From Bacillota bacterium (lineage in GTDB: Bacteria; Bacillota; Clostridia; Oscillospirales; Ruminococcaceae), in the NCBI GenBank assembly GCA_023443315.1, contig JAEZVA010000095.1, forward strand, positions 1-43,757: a stretch of 43,757 nucleotides of DNA. The letters run 5' to 3'. Under the pieces are notes generated by a model. That model was not told the DNA's origin and did not search any database. It saw only the letters and a list, made by a program, of their open reading frames with translations. The position numbers and the translations under genes are program-made. Shown here piece by piece: positions 15,973 through 25,370 of this stretch. Each line of letters begins with the position of its first letter. The first letter of the stretch is position 1.

Positions 15973-16719
15973 CTACTCCTCAAGCAACAGCCGCAGCATG
16001 CGCTCGGGGCAGTCAAGAAACTGTTTGGTGAGTGCGTAATGAGCGGTCTGCTTGTAGGGGGTAAGGGTAAGCCCGTGCTCGGTCAGCTCGTATATTTCCG
16101 CGTCGGGGCAGGCAAGCAGGATGGGGGAGTGGGTGGCGATAATCAGCTGCGACGTTTTGGCAAGGTCGTAGATGCGCGCAAGCAGCGCAAGCTGGCTAGA
16201 GGGCGAGAGCGCAGCCTCCGGCTCGTCAAGCAGGTATAGCCCGTTTTCGCCAAAGCGGTTAAGTACAAGGGACAAAAAGCCCTCGCCGTGGGACTGCTCG
16301 TGCAGCGAACGCCCGCCGTAGTAGTCTATCAGGGGCGTAATCTCGTTTAGGCGGTCCACTTCACTGGCAACGTTGTAAAAGCTTTCGGCGCGCAGAAAAA
16401 AGCCGTCCTGCGGGCGGGTGACCCCGCGCGTAACGGACAGCGCCTTGTACAGCGGCGAGTGCGTCTCCTTCGACGCAAAGTCGAAGTTGCGGGTACCGCC
16501 CTCGGGGTTAAAGCCGCACGCCACGGCAATTGCTTCGAGCAGGGTGCTTTTTCCCGTGCCGTTTTCCCCCACAAAAAAGGTGACGCGCCCGGTAAACGAA
16601 AGCCCGCCTTGCAGAGCAAGCTGCCGCACCGCAGGCAGGGTAAATACGTAGCTGTTTTTCAGCTTCGCGTCCGGCTCTTTTAGGTGAACCGAGCGGATGT
16701 ATAGGTCGCTGACGGGCAT
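15973..16719 (-). CDS. AAA family ATPase (SMC/ABC-like, COG3910 type)
   Basis: 248-residue soluble ATPase. Walker A GENGTGKST at about residues 51-59, a degenerate signature SHGEGFLS at about 143-150, Walker B GLYLLDEPEAALS at about 160-172, and the switch His in IIATHSPILLACP. This is the single-domain predicted-ATPase family, whose members resemble RecF/SMC heads without coiled coils. Start 16719 is preferred over the frame extension to 16770 because GAGAGG precedes it and homologous N-termini begin shortly before the first strand. Function unknown; no toxin, nuclease or other defence partner is beside it. Confidence 0.85.
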   Translation of the reverse strand: MPVSDLYIRSVHLKEPDAKLKNSYVFTLPAVRQLALQGGLSFTGRVTFFVGENGTGKSTLLEAIAVACGFNPEGGTRNFDFASKETHSPLYKALSVTRGVTRPQDGFFLRAESFYNVASEVDRLNEITPLIDYYGGRSLHEQSHGEGFLSLVLNRFGENGLYLLDEPEAALSPSSQLALLARIYDLAKTSQLIIATHSPILLACPDAEIYELTEHGLTLTPYKQTAHYALTKQFLDCPERMLRLLLEE

Positions 16720-16833
16720 GAGATACCCTCTCTCTGTTAATAATCCGTGTGTGGAACAAGGAAACAGCAAACCACTCGATGTTTCATTTGCCTGAACGTC
16801 TGCTAAAATGCGGTGGATGGCACAGCAAAAACA

Positions 16834-17682
16834 CTAGACGGGCAGACGATAATAGGGGATTCTTTTGTATTCTACAAAGCCCAATTTTTCGGCAAGCTTT
16901 CTGGAGCCGATATTGGTGGAATTACACGACCAAACCGGCTCTAGCCCCGCTGCAAGGCAAAAGTCAATTAGTGCCGAGCAGATGAGTGCGCCGTAGCCCA
17001 TACCGTGATAATCCTTTGCCGTCTCAATGCCGATTTCAAGCTTGTTATCAAGAACAAACGAGGCAAACGCTGTAGAGGCGGGGATGTGGTTGTCAAGCAT
17101 CAGGGTAAACCCGCCCCCGAATTGGTTGAAGTCATCATAGCTGTTCCAGAAGAATTTTGGAACCACACCGTCGTTTAGCGTGCAAAAGACCTCGCGGGAG
17201 GTTTTGACCACCGAATGCGTATGCGCGGGGCGGCTATGCTTGTAGGTCAGGTATTTATCCCTGCAAAACAGGTAGTTGATTCGTTGGGATTCTAAAACAT
17301 AGCCGCTTTGCTCGTGCGAAAGGGCGGGGTAAGGTGCATTTGGGTTTACCTTGATTAAGCGGTCGCCGAGTAGCGCGTCAAGACTTGTGGCAAGCGTGTC
17401 GGGAACCCCCTGAAGCCATTCAATCTTGTCCCTGACACGGTTTGTATTGAGCAGATACGGCTTTAACTGACGGAAAAAGTCCGCGCTGCCGGTATCATCG
17501 TAAAGGAATGCCATGCCGTAGGGGTGCCTAATGTAAAACGCGCGGGGAGAAACCGCGTCATCGGCAAAGACCGTTCCGTCTACCCTGCCTTCCAAAACAG
17601 AACGGGCGAACAGGGTGTTGAGGTCGATTGCTTGGAGGGTGGGGAGCAAGGCATTAAAGTTCTCTTTTTTCAGTGTAAGCAT
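16834..17682 (-). CDS. GNAT family N-acetyltransferase
   Basis: 282 residues. An N-terminal domain of about 150 residues has no known function; the C-terminal half is a GNAT domain of the PF12746 type. Acetyl-CoA loop region: LEIGIETAKDYHGMGYGALICSALIDFCLAAGLEPVWSCNSTNIGSRKLAEKLGFVEYKRIPYY. The sequence GMGYGA is the pyrophosphate-binding loop and NIGSRKLAEKLGF the helix that packs on CoA. GAGGAG lies 8 bases before the ATG on the minus strand. Own promoter at 17711-17739. Substrate not deducible. Confidence 0.88.
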   Translation of the reverse strand: MLTLKKENFNALLPTLQAIDLNTLFARSVLEGRVDGTVFADDAVSPRAFYIRHPYGMAFLYDDTGSADFFRQLKPYLLNTNRVRDKIEWLQGVPDTLATSLDALLGDRLIKVNPNAPYPALSHEQSGYVLESQRINYLFCRDKYLTYKHSRPAHTHSVVKTSREVFCTLNDGVVPKFFWNSYDDFNQFGGGFTLMLDNHIPASTAFASFVLDNKLEIGIETAKDYHGMGYGALICSALIDFCLAAGLEPVWSCNSTNIGSRKLAEKLGFVEYKRIPYYRLPV

Positions 17683-17710
17683 AGTATAGCTCCTCGCTCA
17701 AGATAACCAT

Positions 17711-17739
17711 ATTATACCGCCACTTGTGCTTGCAGGCAA
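17711..17739 (-). promoter_or_regulatory. Sigma-A promoter of GNAT gene
   Basis: Minus strand TTGCCT, 17-base spacer, perfect TATAAT. Confidence 0.6.
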
Positions 17740-17764
17740 GCTACAACTAAAACGAAGATATCAT

Positions 17765-17794
17765 GAAAAAACGCCCATCAAATGACGGGCGTTT
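17765..17794 (-). terminator. Terminator of ychF
   Basis: Stem AAACGCCC / GGGCGTTT with a 10-base loop, followed on the minus strand by TTTTTT. Confidence 0.85.
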
Positions 17795-17808
17795 GGTGAT
17801 ATAACTAT

Positions 17809-18906
17809 TTACACATTAAACCGGAACAGCACCACGTCGCCGTCCTGCATCACGTATTCCTTGCCCTCTAGGCGTACCAGACCCTTTTCCTTTGCCGCAG
17901 CCATCGAGCCGCAGGCGGTCAGGTCGTCGAAGGAGACGATCTCGGCGCGGATAAAGCCGCGCTCAAAGTCGGTGTGTATCTTGCCTGCCGCCTGGGGTGC
18001 CTTGGTGCCGCGGGTAATCGTCCAGGCGCGCACTTCCTGCTTGCCGGCGGTCAGGTAGGAGATAAGCCCGAGCAATGCGTAGCATTCGCGGATTAAGCGG
18101 TCAAGCCCCGACTCGGTCAGCGTAAGCTCCTCTAAGAACAGCTGCTTTTCGTCCTTTGTCATGTCCGATATCTCCGCCTCGAGCTGGGCGCAGATGGGCA
18201 GCACGCCGGCGTTTTCCTCATTCGCGATACGGCATACCTCGGCGTAATGAGGGTTTTTGTCCAGTCCGCCCGAGAAGTCCTCTTCCGAAAGGTTCGCGGC
18301 GTAGATAATCGGCTTGTTGGAGAGCAGCGGGATGTCGGCGAGGATTGCCGCCTCGTCGCCCTCGCAGGGGAACGCACGGGCGGGCTTGCCGTCAGCTTCC
18401 ATAAACGCGGACAGGCGCTGTAAAAAGTCGACCTCGGCGGCAAATTTCTTATCCGCCTTTGCCTGCTTCTGGCTGCGGTCGATGCGGCGGGCGAGCATCT
18501 CAAGGTCGGCGAACACCAGCTCGAGCGAGATGGTCTCAATATCCTTGCGCGGACCAATCTCACCGTCTACGTGGATGATGTTGTCGTCCTCAAAGCAGCG
18601 CACCACGTGTACGATGGCGTCGCACTCGCGGATGTTGGCAAGGAATTTGTTTCCGAGCCCCTCGCCCTTGGAGGCACCCTTCACAAGCCCCGCGATATCC
18701 ACAAACTCGATGGCGGCGGGGGTGTATTTGTCGGGATTGTACATCGCGGCCAGCGCGTCCAGACGCTTATCCGGCACGGCGACGATGCCTACGTTCGGCT
18801 CTATGGTGCAAAACGGGTAGTTGGCGCTTTCCGCCCCCGCGTTGGTGATGGCGTTAAACAGCGTGCTTTTGCCGACATTCGGCAGACCGACGATACCTAG
18901 CTTCAT
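17809..18906 (-). CDS. ychF: Redox-regulated ATPase YchF (Obg-like)
   Basis: 365-residue P-loop protein of the YchF/OLA1 family, which hydrolyses ATP rather than GTP and binds ribosomes. G1 GLPNVGKST at about residues 7-15, G3 DIAGLVKGASKGEGLGNKFL, and the altered G4 (NLSEED in place of NKxD) that explains the ATP preference. The C-terminal TGS domain, ending AGKIHTDFERGFIRAEIVSFDDLTACGS...EGKEYVMQDGDVVLFRFNV, is complete. Length equals that of the family. AAAGGATC precedes the ATG; promoter at 18965-18992. Confidence 0.97.
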   Translation of the reverse strand: MKLGIVGLPNVGKSTLFNAITNAGAESANYPFCTIEPNVGIVAVPDKRLDALAAMYNPDKYTPAAIEFVDIAGLVKGASKGEGLGNKFLANIRECDAIVHVVRCFEDDNIIHVDGEIGPRKDIETISLELVFADLEMLARRIDRSQKQAKADKKFAAEVDFLQRLSAFMEADGKPARAFPCEGDEAAILADIPLLSNKPIIYAANLSEEDFSGGLDKNPHYAEVCRIANEENAGVLPICAQLEAEISDMTKDEKQLFLEELTLTESGLDRLIRECYALLGLISYLTAGKQEVRAWTITRGTKAPQAAGKIHTDFERGFIRAEIVSFDDLTACGSMAAAKEKGLVRLEGKEYVMQDGDVVLFRFNV

Positions 18907-18964
18907 ATTGTTTTATGATCCTTTCGTGTTAAAGGCTATCTTTGTAACTTTGCAGACCGTATTT

Positions 18965-18992
18965 ATTATATCGCAAAACAGGCTAAAAGCAA
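18965..18992 (-). promoter_or_regulatory. Sigma-A promoter of ychF
   Basis: Minus strand TTGCTT, 16-base spacer, TATAAT. The -35 box overlaps the tail of the surface-protein terminator hairpin. Confidence 0.55.
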
Positions 18993-19027
18993 ACCCTCCG
19001 CCGCGTTTCGTTTGCGGCGGAGGGTTT
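18986..19027 (-). terminator. Terminator of the large surface protein gene
   Basis: Perfect 14-bp stem (18991-19004 with 19014-19027), followed on the minus strand by GCTTTT. Confidence 0.75.
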
Positions 19028-19056
19028 GGGGTTTATTTTACTGAAAATAATGGGGA

Positions 19057-22000
19057 TTACTCCTCGCACTCGTCCGGCTGTTCATCCTCACGCCTTGATT
19101 GGGGCAGGGTAAACAACAGGGGAGCGGAGCGGGTGGGGGCTTGCGCGCCGCCGCCCGTCTCGGGGATGCCGGGGCGTTCGTTTGAAAGCGCCGTGGTGCT
19201 CAGCACATACTGCGAGCAGGAGGATTGCGAGAGGGTGATAAAGCCCGCCGCGTCCACAACGCCTGCCTGTCGGTATTCAAACGCCTTGTAGTCGGGGTTA
19301 TAGTAATAATAGTACAGCGTCTTGCCAGCAAAGGCGGTGCCCACATTCACGCGGATGTTTGCCGTGCCGGGGAGCGCGCCGCTGTGTAAGAAGTCGAGAA
19401 GCATCACAAAGCCGGTACCCGCCAGGGGCTTTATGGTGTTGTAGCGGTCGCTTGCCCAGTTAAACAGCAGCGCAAAATCTACGCTTTTACCGCCAAGGCT
19501 TTGTCTCATCGAGCCGGCGGGGAAGGTGACGGTGTAGCCCGCACCGCGTATGATGACGGGGTTTGTTGCATTCTGGGCAATCAGGCTGTCTAGCTGCCGT
19601 GCGGTTAGGGTGGTTGCGTCGCCCGACAGGGTAACCGACGTGTGCCCGCTGCCGGTGTAGATGTCTTCGTCCTGCACGTAGCCCGAGCCGGTGCCCGTTC
19701 CGCCCGTTTCACCGGTTGAGCCGCCGCCCGAGGTCTTTTTGGCGGGGATGGTTACGGTCAGCTCGGCAGTGTCTGCCTCGGTGCTGTCTGAGGTTCTTGT
19801 GACCGTGAGTACCACGGTTACCGTTTTCGCCGTGGCGGGCGGGGTGATGGTGCCGCTTGTGGAAAGCGTGGCCGTATCGGGGGACACGCTCTTGATGGCG
19901 ACGGTGTACCCTGCCGGAACGGTGGGCAGCGTGAGCGTTGTTGCGTTCGCTGCTGGTGCGGTGATTGCAGTGATTAACGCCGCGATTTCGCCTGCATTAA
20001 AGTCGGCACTTGTCCAGGTAATAGACACTGGTGCTGAAAGCGCGGAATGGAAGGCTGACTCGGTGGCGGGGTACACCACCTGGAAGGAATACGGGGTATT
20101 GAATGAAAGGTTGGTAAACTCGGGTGAATCGCGCCACGCGCCGCCGTTTACCAGGTACTTGGGCGAGCCGCTATCCGGCTCGACGGTGGCGGTTATGCCA
20201 AAGCCCGGCGTGAGGGTTCTTGATACCCTGCCAATACTCGGCGCGGCGGGGCGGGCGGGGAGTGCGACCGTTACTGCTGCGCTTGCCGGAATGTCGCCGT
20301 TTGCTTTGACACGCAGGTACAGGTCGGTGCCCACATAGCTTGTGATGCTGCCGCTGTTTGCAATGGCGGTGCCGGTGAAGTCGCTTGCGGTGTTAAGCTC
20401 TAGCGTGCTGCTGTTATACGTAACAGTTTCGTTTGTGTAACTGATGGTGACCGCACTTACTGTGGGGGTAGCGGGGCGGGTATAGACTGTTATGGTGGAA
20501 ATGCCCGACGCAAGGTGGGTTGCAGTCTCGGGGAAGTACGCCCCGAAGCTGTACTGCGTGGCGGGGGTAAGGCTTGCAAATTCGTGACTATCCTGCCAGT
20601 CGCCCGAACCGACGCGGTACTGTGCGCCCGGAATTAGATTAAGGGTAACCCGGGTGTCGGTTTGCTCTGTGGTGAGTAAAGTGGGTGCGGCGGGTCCGTC
20701 CGCCTTGGTGACGGCAGACGTCGTATCGGTTAGGCTGCCGGCGTAGGGGGGTGCGGTTACGGAGACGGTAATCGTTTTTCCGATGTCGTCCTGCGTTAGG
20801 GTATATGTGCTTTCGGTCGCGTCGCTGATTACGGTACTGCCGCGTTTCCATTCATACACAAGGATGGCACCGGGCTGCGCGCCTGTGACGGTTGCCGTGA
20901 GGGTTTGACCGAACTTTGGCGTGCCTGTAATGGCGACGCTGCCCTCAAGGGTGGCGGTGAAGGCGCTCGGGTTTGTAAGCGCGTCTCCTTCATGGTAGTT
21001 CTCGTTACCTTTCAGGCGCACATGCAGATGACCTGCAGGGATGGCTACGTTGCCAACGCTGATGGGGTTAGCGGTCACATCGTTCCAGCTTACGCCGTTG
21101 TCGGTGGAGTATTCGTAGAACGAAACATTTGTCCTGTTTGATAGGAAGGTGAAACCGAAGGTGTCCTCGTCGTCGTCTACCACGGGGTCGGGGGGGTATT
21201 CTTGATAGGCCTTAGTTATTGTCATAGTCGCGTATGCGAACACCGAGCCGTGGGTGGTGTTTTGCAGTACACGTCCGACGACATAGTAGGTACCCGCGTT
21301 TACGGGTGCAGAGGTAGTAATGTTTATCATTGCCGCGCGGTCAGACGCGGAAGTACAATAAAAGTACAGGGGTTGCTCACTACCACCCAATTCGGGTGTT
21401 GCGGTCACCGTGCCCGCATATGGAATAGGTGAGCCGGTGTAGGTGGCGGTGTAAGACGAAAGACTGAACTCGCGGGCTAGCAAAAGCGGTAACGTGTTGC
21501 TGTTAATGGGTTCAATAAATATATCCGACGAATAATCAGTTCCGCTGTACTTGACGGAAATCTGGTGCAAAACCGTTGTCAGCCACAGGTACAGCTTGCC
21601 GTCCGGGTGGGTGGTAATCGAAGCATAATCAGCCGAATTGACCTTATACTCAACCGTTTCCTGCGTGGCAAGGCTGCCTGTGGTTACAGCTACGCAGTAA
21701 ACGGGGCTTGTGCCATTGGTGGGTGTGGGGCTTGCGGTGCCGTTTGTCGCCTTTACCGAGCCGCCGGTGATGGTGATGGAGCCGAAGCTGCCGATAAAGC
21801 CCGCTCCAAGGTCTTTTGCTAAAGAGCTACCGCGCGTTGCAGTGACCGTACCGCCAGAAATTACAATGGTGCCTCCCGTACCATAGTAGCCGCCGCCGAT
21901 TCCCGCGCCGTCCGCGCCGCCAGTTGCGGTAACGGTACCACCGGATATGGTGACGATACCGGACGAGGCATTAGAGCCGCCGCCAATGCCCGCGCTGTTC

Positions 22001-24981
22001 TGGCCGCCGTTTGCGGTGACGTTGCCGCCGGATATGGTTACGCTGCTACCGATGCCAGAATTGCCGCCGCCGATGCCCGCGCCGTTGTTGCCGCCGGTCG
22101 CGACTACCGTGCCGCCCGATATGGACACGCTGCCGCTATCGCTGGTGCAGTACGCGCCGTTGCCAATGCCCGGGGCGTCACCCCCGCCGTTTGCGGTAAT
22201 GGTACCGCCCGATATGGTGACGATGCCCGCCGCGCCATAAGAGCCGCCGCCGATGCCCGCTGCGCAGGTGCCGCCGGTTGCGTTAACAACAGTGGTGTCG
22301 CCTGAAATGGTAATGGATGCGACGGTGCCGTTCTGCCCGCCGCCGATGCCCGCGCCGTTGCCCGCGCCGGTTGCGGTGATATTGCCGCCTGTGATGGAAA
22401 TGGCAATCCCGGCGCTTTGGTAGCCGCCGCCAATACCCGCGCCGTTATAACCAGTGTCTCTTGCCGTTACGGTGCCGCCGGTTATGGTAATGCTGCCGCC
22501 GGTACCGCTGCTACCGCCGCCAATACCCGCCGCATAGCCGCCGCTTGTCGCATTAACAATACCGTCGGTTATTAAAATGGTGCCTGCACCGCCGTTGTAG
22601 CCGCCGCCGATACCCGCGCCGCCGCCAACGCCCGTAGCGGTAACAGTGCCGCCGTTAATGGTAATAGAACCACCCGCACCGCCAAAGCCGCCGCCGATGC
22701 CCGCCGCCATATTGCCGCCGGTTGCGGTAACCGTACCGCCGTTTACGGAGATGGCACCCGTCGTGCTGCCGATTGTGCCGCCGATGCCCGTGCCGTTATT
22801 GCCTCCCGTGGCATTCAGCGAGCCGGCGCTTTCTTCCGTAATCACGAGTATAGCGCCACTTGGCACCTGTACGCCCGCGCGGCCTGCTCCGCTTTTTAAA
22901 GTATTAACCCCCGTAAGCGTCAGGTTTACCGTGCTGCCTGTGCCCACTGAAAGGGCAGTTTTTGAGAGAGAGGAAACGTCGATGTCTACGCCGTCGAGCG
23001 TGAGGTTCACATCGCCCGTTATGTTCGGGTTTACCGTAATGGTATTGCTGGTTGTCGTGCCCATTACGGTGTAGTCGCCTGCCTGGGTAATGGTGACGTT
23101 GCCGTTTGAAACAACTAAAACCGTGTTGTTTACGGCAGAACCAGGGGTCTTTGTATATGTAGTACTGTTGCCGACCGTGTCGGTAACGGTAAGAACCACG
23201 CTGCGGTTTGTGGCATTAATGCTGCCTGCCACTATGGTGTAGCTCGCCGTCCAAGTGCCAGAAGCGTTGGTCGCGCTTACCGCAGCCCCACCGCCGAATG
23301 CGGTAAAATCTGCGGTGACGGTAGCGATGTCGTTATTGTCATCCCCGGCTGCCGTGTTATTCCATGTGACGGTGATGGTGTCGCCCGTTATGAACAGCCC
23401 GCCCGGACCGGTTGCACCGCTTACGGCAACGTTACCCGTAGTGACGGTGGGTAAGTTGTTATCCACCGTCACGTTTGTCGTATCGGCGGTGGTGGTCGTG
23501 TTGCCGCAGTTATCCGTTGCGGTAACGCTAATGTTGCGGTTCGATACATTGTTGATGCTGCCCGAAGCGATGGTGTATTGCGCCGTCCAAGTGCCGTCGC
23601 TGTTGGTTGCGTTTACCGCAGTGCCCCCGCCGAACTGGCTGAAGTTTACGGTGACGGCGGCAATGTCGCTGTTGTTGTCGCCGCCTGCCGTGTTATTCCA
23701 TGTGACGGTGACGGTGTCGCCTACTTTAAACGCGCCGCCGTTGCCGGTTGCCCCGTTAATGGAGATTGTTCCGTCGGTGACAGTGGGTGCAACGTTATCC
23801 ACGTTGGCGTTTGATGTGCCGGTGGCAGTGGCAGTACGGCTTTGGTTGTCGGTTGCCGTTACGCTCACGTTGCAGTTAGTGGCGTTGTTGATGCTGCCTG
23901 CCACGAGGGTATGCGTCGCAGTCCAGGTGCCGGAGCTGTTGGTCGCCACTACCGCACTATCCCCGCCAAACGCGGTGAAATCCATGGTGACGGCGGTGAT
24001 ATTACTGTTGTTGTCGCCACCTGCCGTGTTGTTCCACGTCGCAGTGACGGTGTTGCCGACAATAAACGCGCCGCCCGTGCCAGTGCCGCCGCTCAGCGAG
24101 ATATTCGCGGGGGTCACAGAGGGACCGGCGACAGCCGTTGCGGTGTTTGTGCCTGTTGTAACCGTAACGCTTGCAGTATAGGTCTTACTACCCGCCACAA
24201 TCGAAAGGTTGTGTGCACCCGTGGGAAGCCACAGGTACAGCTTGCCGCTAGCGTCGGTGACAGCGTTGAAAGACGCGCCGTCGTCCACCGTGTAGGTGAC
24301 AGGGGTATTGGAGGGTCCCCCCGAAAGGGCAACCTCGGTTTTGTATACCGGGGTGGTGCCGTTGGTGGGCGCGGGGGTTATGTTGTTTGCTTTTACTGAG
24401 CCGCCGTTGATGGTGATGCCGCTGCCGCCCGAGCTACTGCCGATATCGGGCGCACCGCTGCCGCCGCCGCTTGCGTTGATGTACCCACCACCTATTGAGA
24501 TAGTGCCGACTTGTCCGCCCGAGTCATCGCCGATGGCAGGCGCACCGCTGCCGCCGGTGACCGTCAGGGTGCCGGTGCTTTCGGGTGTGATGTTGAGCGT
24601 AGCAATCTGAGGTACATAGATGCCCGCATAAGTTGAATCGCCGGTAATGGTGTTGTTGCCCAACAGCGTTAAGTTTACTGTTGCGGCAGCATTAATACAA
24701 AGGGGGTTAAAGGACGAGCCGCCTTGAGTAATCGATACGCCTTGAAGTGTGAGGTTAATAATACCCTCAGTCTGTATCAAGATGATACTTCCATTGCTGG
24801 TACCAGTGACAACGTAGTCGCCCGCGGCATCAATATAAAGATCCCCACTACTGATATTATGGCTCTCTGCCGCGTGCAGCGTAGGCATTACCCCCAGGGG
24901 TGCGCCGGTAGTGATTAGCCCGAGCATCAGGCACAGGCTTAAAAAAACCGATACCATGCGGTTTAAAACTGTCTTTCTCAT
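19057..24981 (-). CDS. Giant secreted beta-helix / Ig-like surface protein
   Basis: 1974 residues. Signal peptide (about 1-38). Residues 40-200: beta-helix similar in pattern to the Cthe_2159 carbohydrate-binding family. About 205-275: PVY...GKLYLWLP domain. About 288-615: three tandem Ig-like repeats of some 110 residues, each with VTxTWNNTAxGDxN and FGGxxAVxATNxxGTWTA. About 620-1050: second beta-helix with about twelve coils containing GAGIGGG, then a second PVY...GKLYLWL domain. After that MBG-like (ATYTGSPIPYAGTVTA) and FN3- or Ig-like domains (EGSVAITGTPKFGQTLTATV), a Gly/Ser/Thr linker and a C-terminal domain of about 180 residues. The end contains IPETG but no membrane span or basic tail, so sortase anchoring is doubtful. 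AGGAGG is 7 bases before the ATG. Probably adhesion or glycan binding. Confidence 0.88.
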   Translation of the reverse strand: MRKTVLNRMVSVFLSLCLMLGLITTGAPLGVMPTLHAAESHNISSGDLYIDAAGDYVVTGTSNGSIILIQTEGIINLTLQGVSITQGGSSFNPLCINAAATVNLTLLGNNTITGDSTYAGIYVPQIATLNITPESTGTLTVTGGSGAPAIGDDSGGQVGTISIGGGYINASGGGSGAPDIGSSSGGSGITINGGSVKANNITPAPTNGTTPVYKTEVALSGGPSNTPVTYTVDDGASFNAVTDASGKLYLWLPTGAHNLSIVAGSKTYTASVTVTTGTNTATAVAGPSVTPANISLSGGTGTGGAFIVGNTVTATWNNTAGGDNNSNITAVTMDFTAFGGDSAVVATNSSGTWTATHTLVAGSINNATNCNVSVTATDNQSRTATATGTSNANVDNVAPTVTDGTISINGATGNGGAFKVGDTVTVTWNNTAGGDNNSDIAAVTVNFSQFGGGTAVNATNSDGTWTAQYTIASGSINNVSNRNISVTATDNCGNTTTTADTTNVTVDNNLPTVTTGNVAVSGATGPGGLFITGDTITVTWNNTAAGDDNNDIATVTADFTAFGGGAAVSATNASGTWTASYTIVAGSINATNRSVVLTVTDTVGNSTTYTKTPGSAVNNTVLVVSNGNVTITQAGDYTVMGTTTSNTITVNPNITGDVNLTLDGVDIDVSSLSKTALSVGTGSTVNLTLTGVNTLKSGAGRAGVQVPSGAILVITEESAGSLNATGGNNGTGIGGTIGSTTGAISVNGGTVTATGGNMAAGIGGGFGGAGGSITINGGTVTATGVGGGAGIGGGYNGGAGTILITDGIVNATSGGYAAGIGGGSSGTGGSITITGGTVTARDTGYNGAGIGGGYQSAGIAISITGGNITATGAGNGAGIGGGQNGTVASITISGDTTVVNATGGTCAAGIGGGSYGAAGIVTISGGTITANGGGDAPGIGNGAYCTSDSGSVSISGGTVVATGGNNGAGIGGGNSGIGSSVTISGGNVTANGGQNSAGIGGGSNASSGIVTISGGTVTATGGADGAGIGGGYYGTGGTIVISGGTVTATRGSSLAKDLGAGFIGSFGSITITGGSVKATNGTASPTPTNGTSPVYCVAVTTGSLATQETVEYKVNSADYASITTHPDGKLYLWLTTVLHQISVKYSGTDYSSDIFIEPINSNTLPLLLAREFSLSSYTATYTGSPIPYAGTVTATPELGGSEQPLYFYCTSASDRAAMINITTSAPVNAGTYYVVGRVLQNTTHGSVFAYATMTITKAYQEYPPDPVVDDDEDTFGFTFLSNRTNVSFYEYSTDNGVSWNDVTANPISVGNVAIPAGHLHVRLKGNENYHEGDALTNPSAFTATLEGSVAITGTPKFGQTLTATVTGAQPGAILVYEWKRGSTVISDATESTYTLTQDDIGKTITVSVTAPPYAGSLTDTTSAVTKADGPAAPTLLTTEQTDTRVTLNLIPGAQYRVGSGDWQDSHEFASLTPATQYSFGAYFPETATHLASGISTITVYTRPATPTVSAVTISYTNETVTYNSSTLELNTASDFTGTAIANSGSITSYVGTDLYLRVKANGDIPASAAVTVALPARPAAPSIGRVSRTLTPGFGITATVEPDSGSPKYLVNGGAWRDSPEFTNLSFNTPYSFQVVYPATESAFHSALSAPVSITWTSADFNAGEIAALITAITAPAANATTLTLPTVPAGYTVAIKSVSPDTATLSTSGTITPPATAKTVTVVLTVTRTSDSTEADTAELTVTIPAKKTSGGGSTGETGGTGTGSGYVQDEDIYTGSGHTSVTLSGDATTLTARQLDSLIAQNATNPVIIRGAGYTVTFPAGSMRQSLGGKSVDFALLFNWASDRYNTIKPLAGTGFVMLLDFLHSGALPGTANIRVNVGTAFAGKTLYYYYYNPDYKAFEYRQAGVVDAAGFITLSQSSCSQYVLSTTALSNERPGIPETGGGAQAPTRSAPLLFTLPQSRREDEQPDECEE
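21834..22790 (-). repeat. Tandem coding repeats of the beta-helix
   Basis: About twelve imperfect units of roughly 65-80 bases, each encoding one coil of the form ITISGGTVTATGG..GAGIGGG. They lie within the surface protein gene and are likely to change in number by recombination or slippage. Confidence 0.75.
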
Positions 24982-25230
24982 CTTTTTTCCTCCTGCTAGC
25001 TTTTATCTTTTCTTTGTAATACGGTTCTAAGATAATAGTAAAGGGATAAGCCGTATTCGCGTTGATACCGCCTCGGTAAAGGGGATACCCTTGCGCCTAG
25101 AACTCAGTTGTGTTTAAAGACACGGTGCACAATAATTAGGGAACATTTGGTTATGGTGACCTTAGTCATTACATAGAACCATTATAACTGATGATGCAAA
25201 AATTATCAATAAAAATACAGAAACATGGGG

Positions 25231-25267
25231 AAAAACCAAACCCCTCTATTATTCAGAGGGGTTTGGT
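25231..25267 (-). terminator. Terminator-like hairpin upstream of surface gene
   Basis: Perfect 13-bp stem (25235-25247 with 25255-25267) with loop ATTATTC; TTTTT follows on the minus strand. No minus-strand gene feeds into it from the right. Confidence 0.6.
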
Positions 25268-25288
25268 AGAAGTCTGAGCAGAGCGTAG

Positions 25289-25370
25289 GTTTTCAGAATG
25301 CCAACCAAGCTAATTAGAACTGAAAACCGTAGGTTTTCGAAATGCCAAGCGTCAGGGTGGCTATGTGTAT
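25289..25370. repeat. Composite dispersed repeat (degenerate)
   Basis: GTAGGTTTTC then AATGCCAACC; palindrome GAAAACC-GTA-GGTTTTC (25322-25338), then AATGCCAAG...GGTGGCTATG and TGTATGGAACGGTCT. Same modules as 9518-9590 and 9685-9725. Confidence 0.65.

Noticed and set aside
15973..17682. AAA ATPase plus GNAT gene as a defence or toxin-antitoxin pair
   Set aside because: They have separate starts, a promoter for the GNAT gene and no nuclease, toxin motif or conserved partner.
19060..19180. Frameshift hiding a sortase anchor at the end of the surface protein
   Set aside because: I translated the other two minus-strand frames; neither gives a hydrophobic span followed by basic residues.
21834..22790. 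CRISPR-like repeat array
   Set aside because: Repeats are imperfect, contiguous and in frame, encoding beta-helix coils without unique spacers.
22646..24181. Long plus-strand Pro/Val-rich frames opposite the surface protein gene
   Set aside because: They mirror the Gly/Thr-repeat coding strand; the minus strand has a signal peptide, domains and a ribosome site.
25018..25130. c-di-GMP riboswitch before the surface gene
   Set aside because: The conserved GCAAAG...GGUAGCGGGUUACC-type core is not present; only generic hairpins are.
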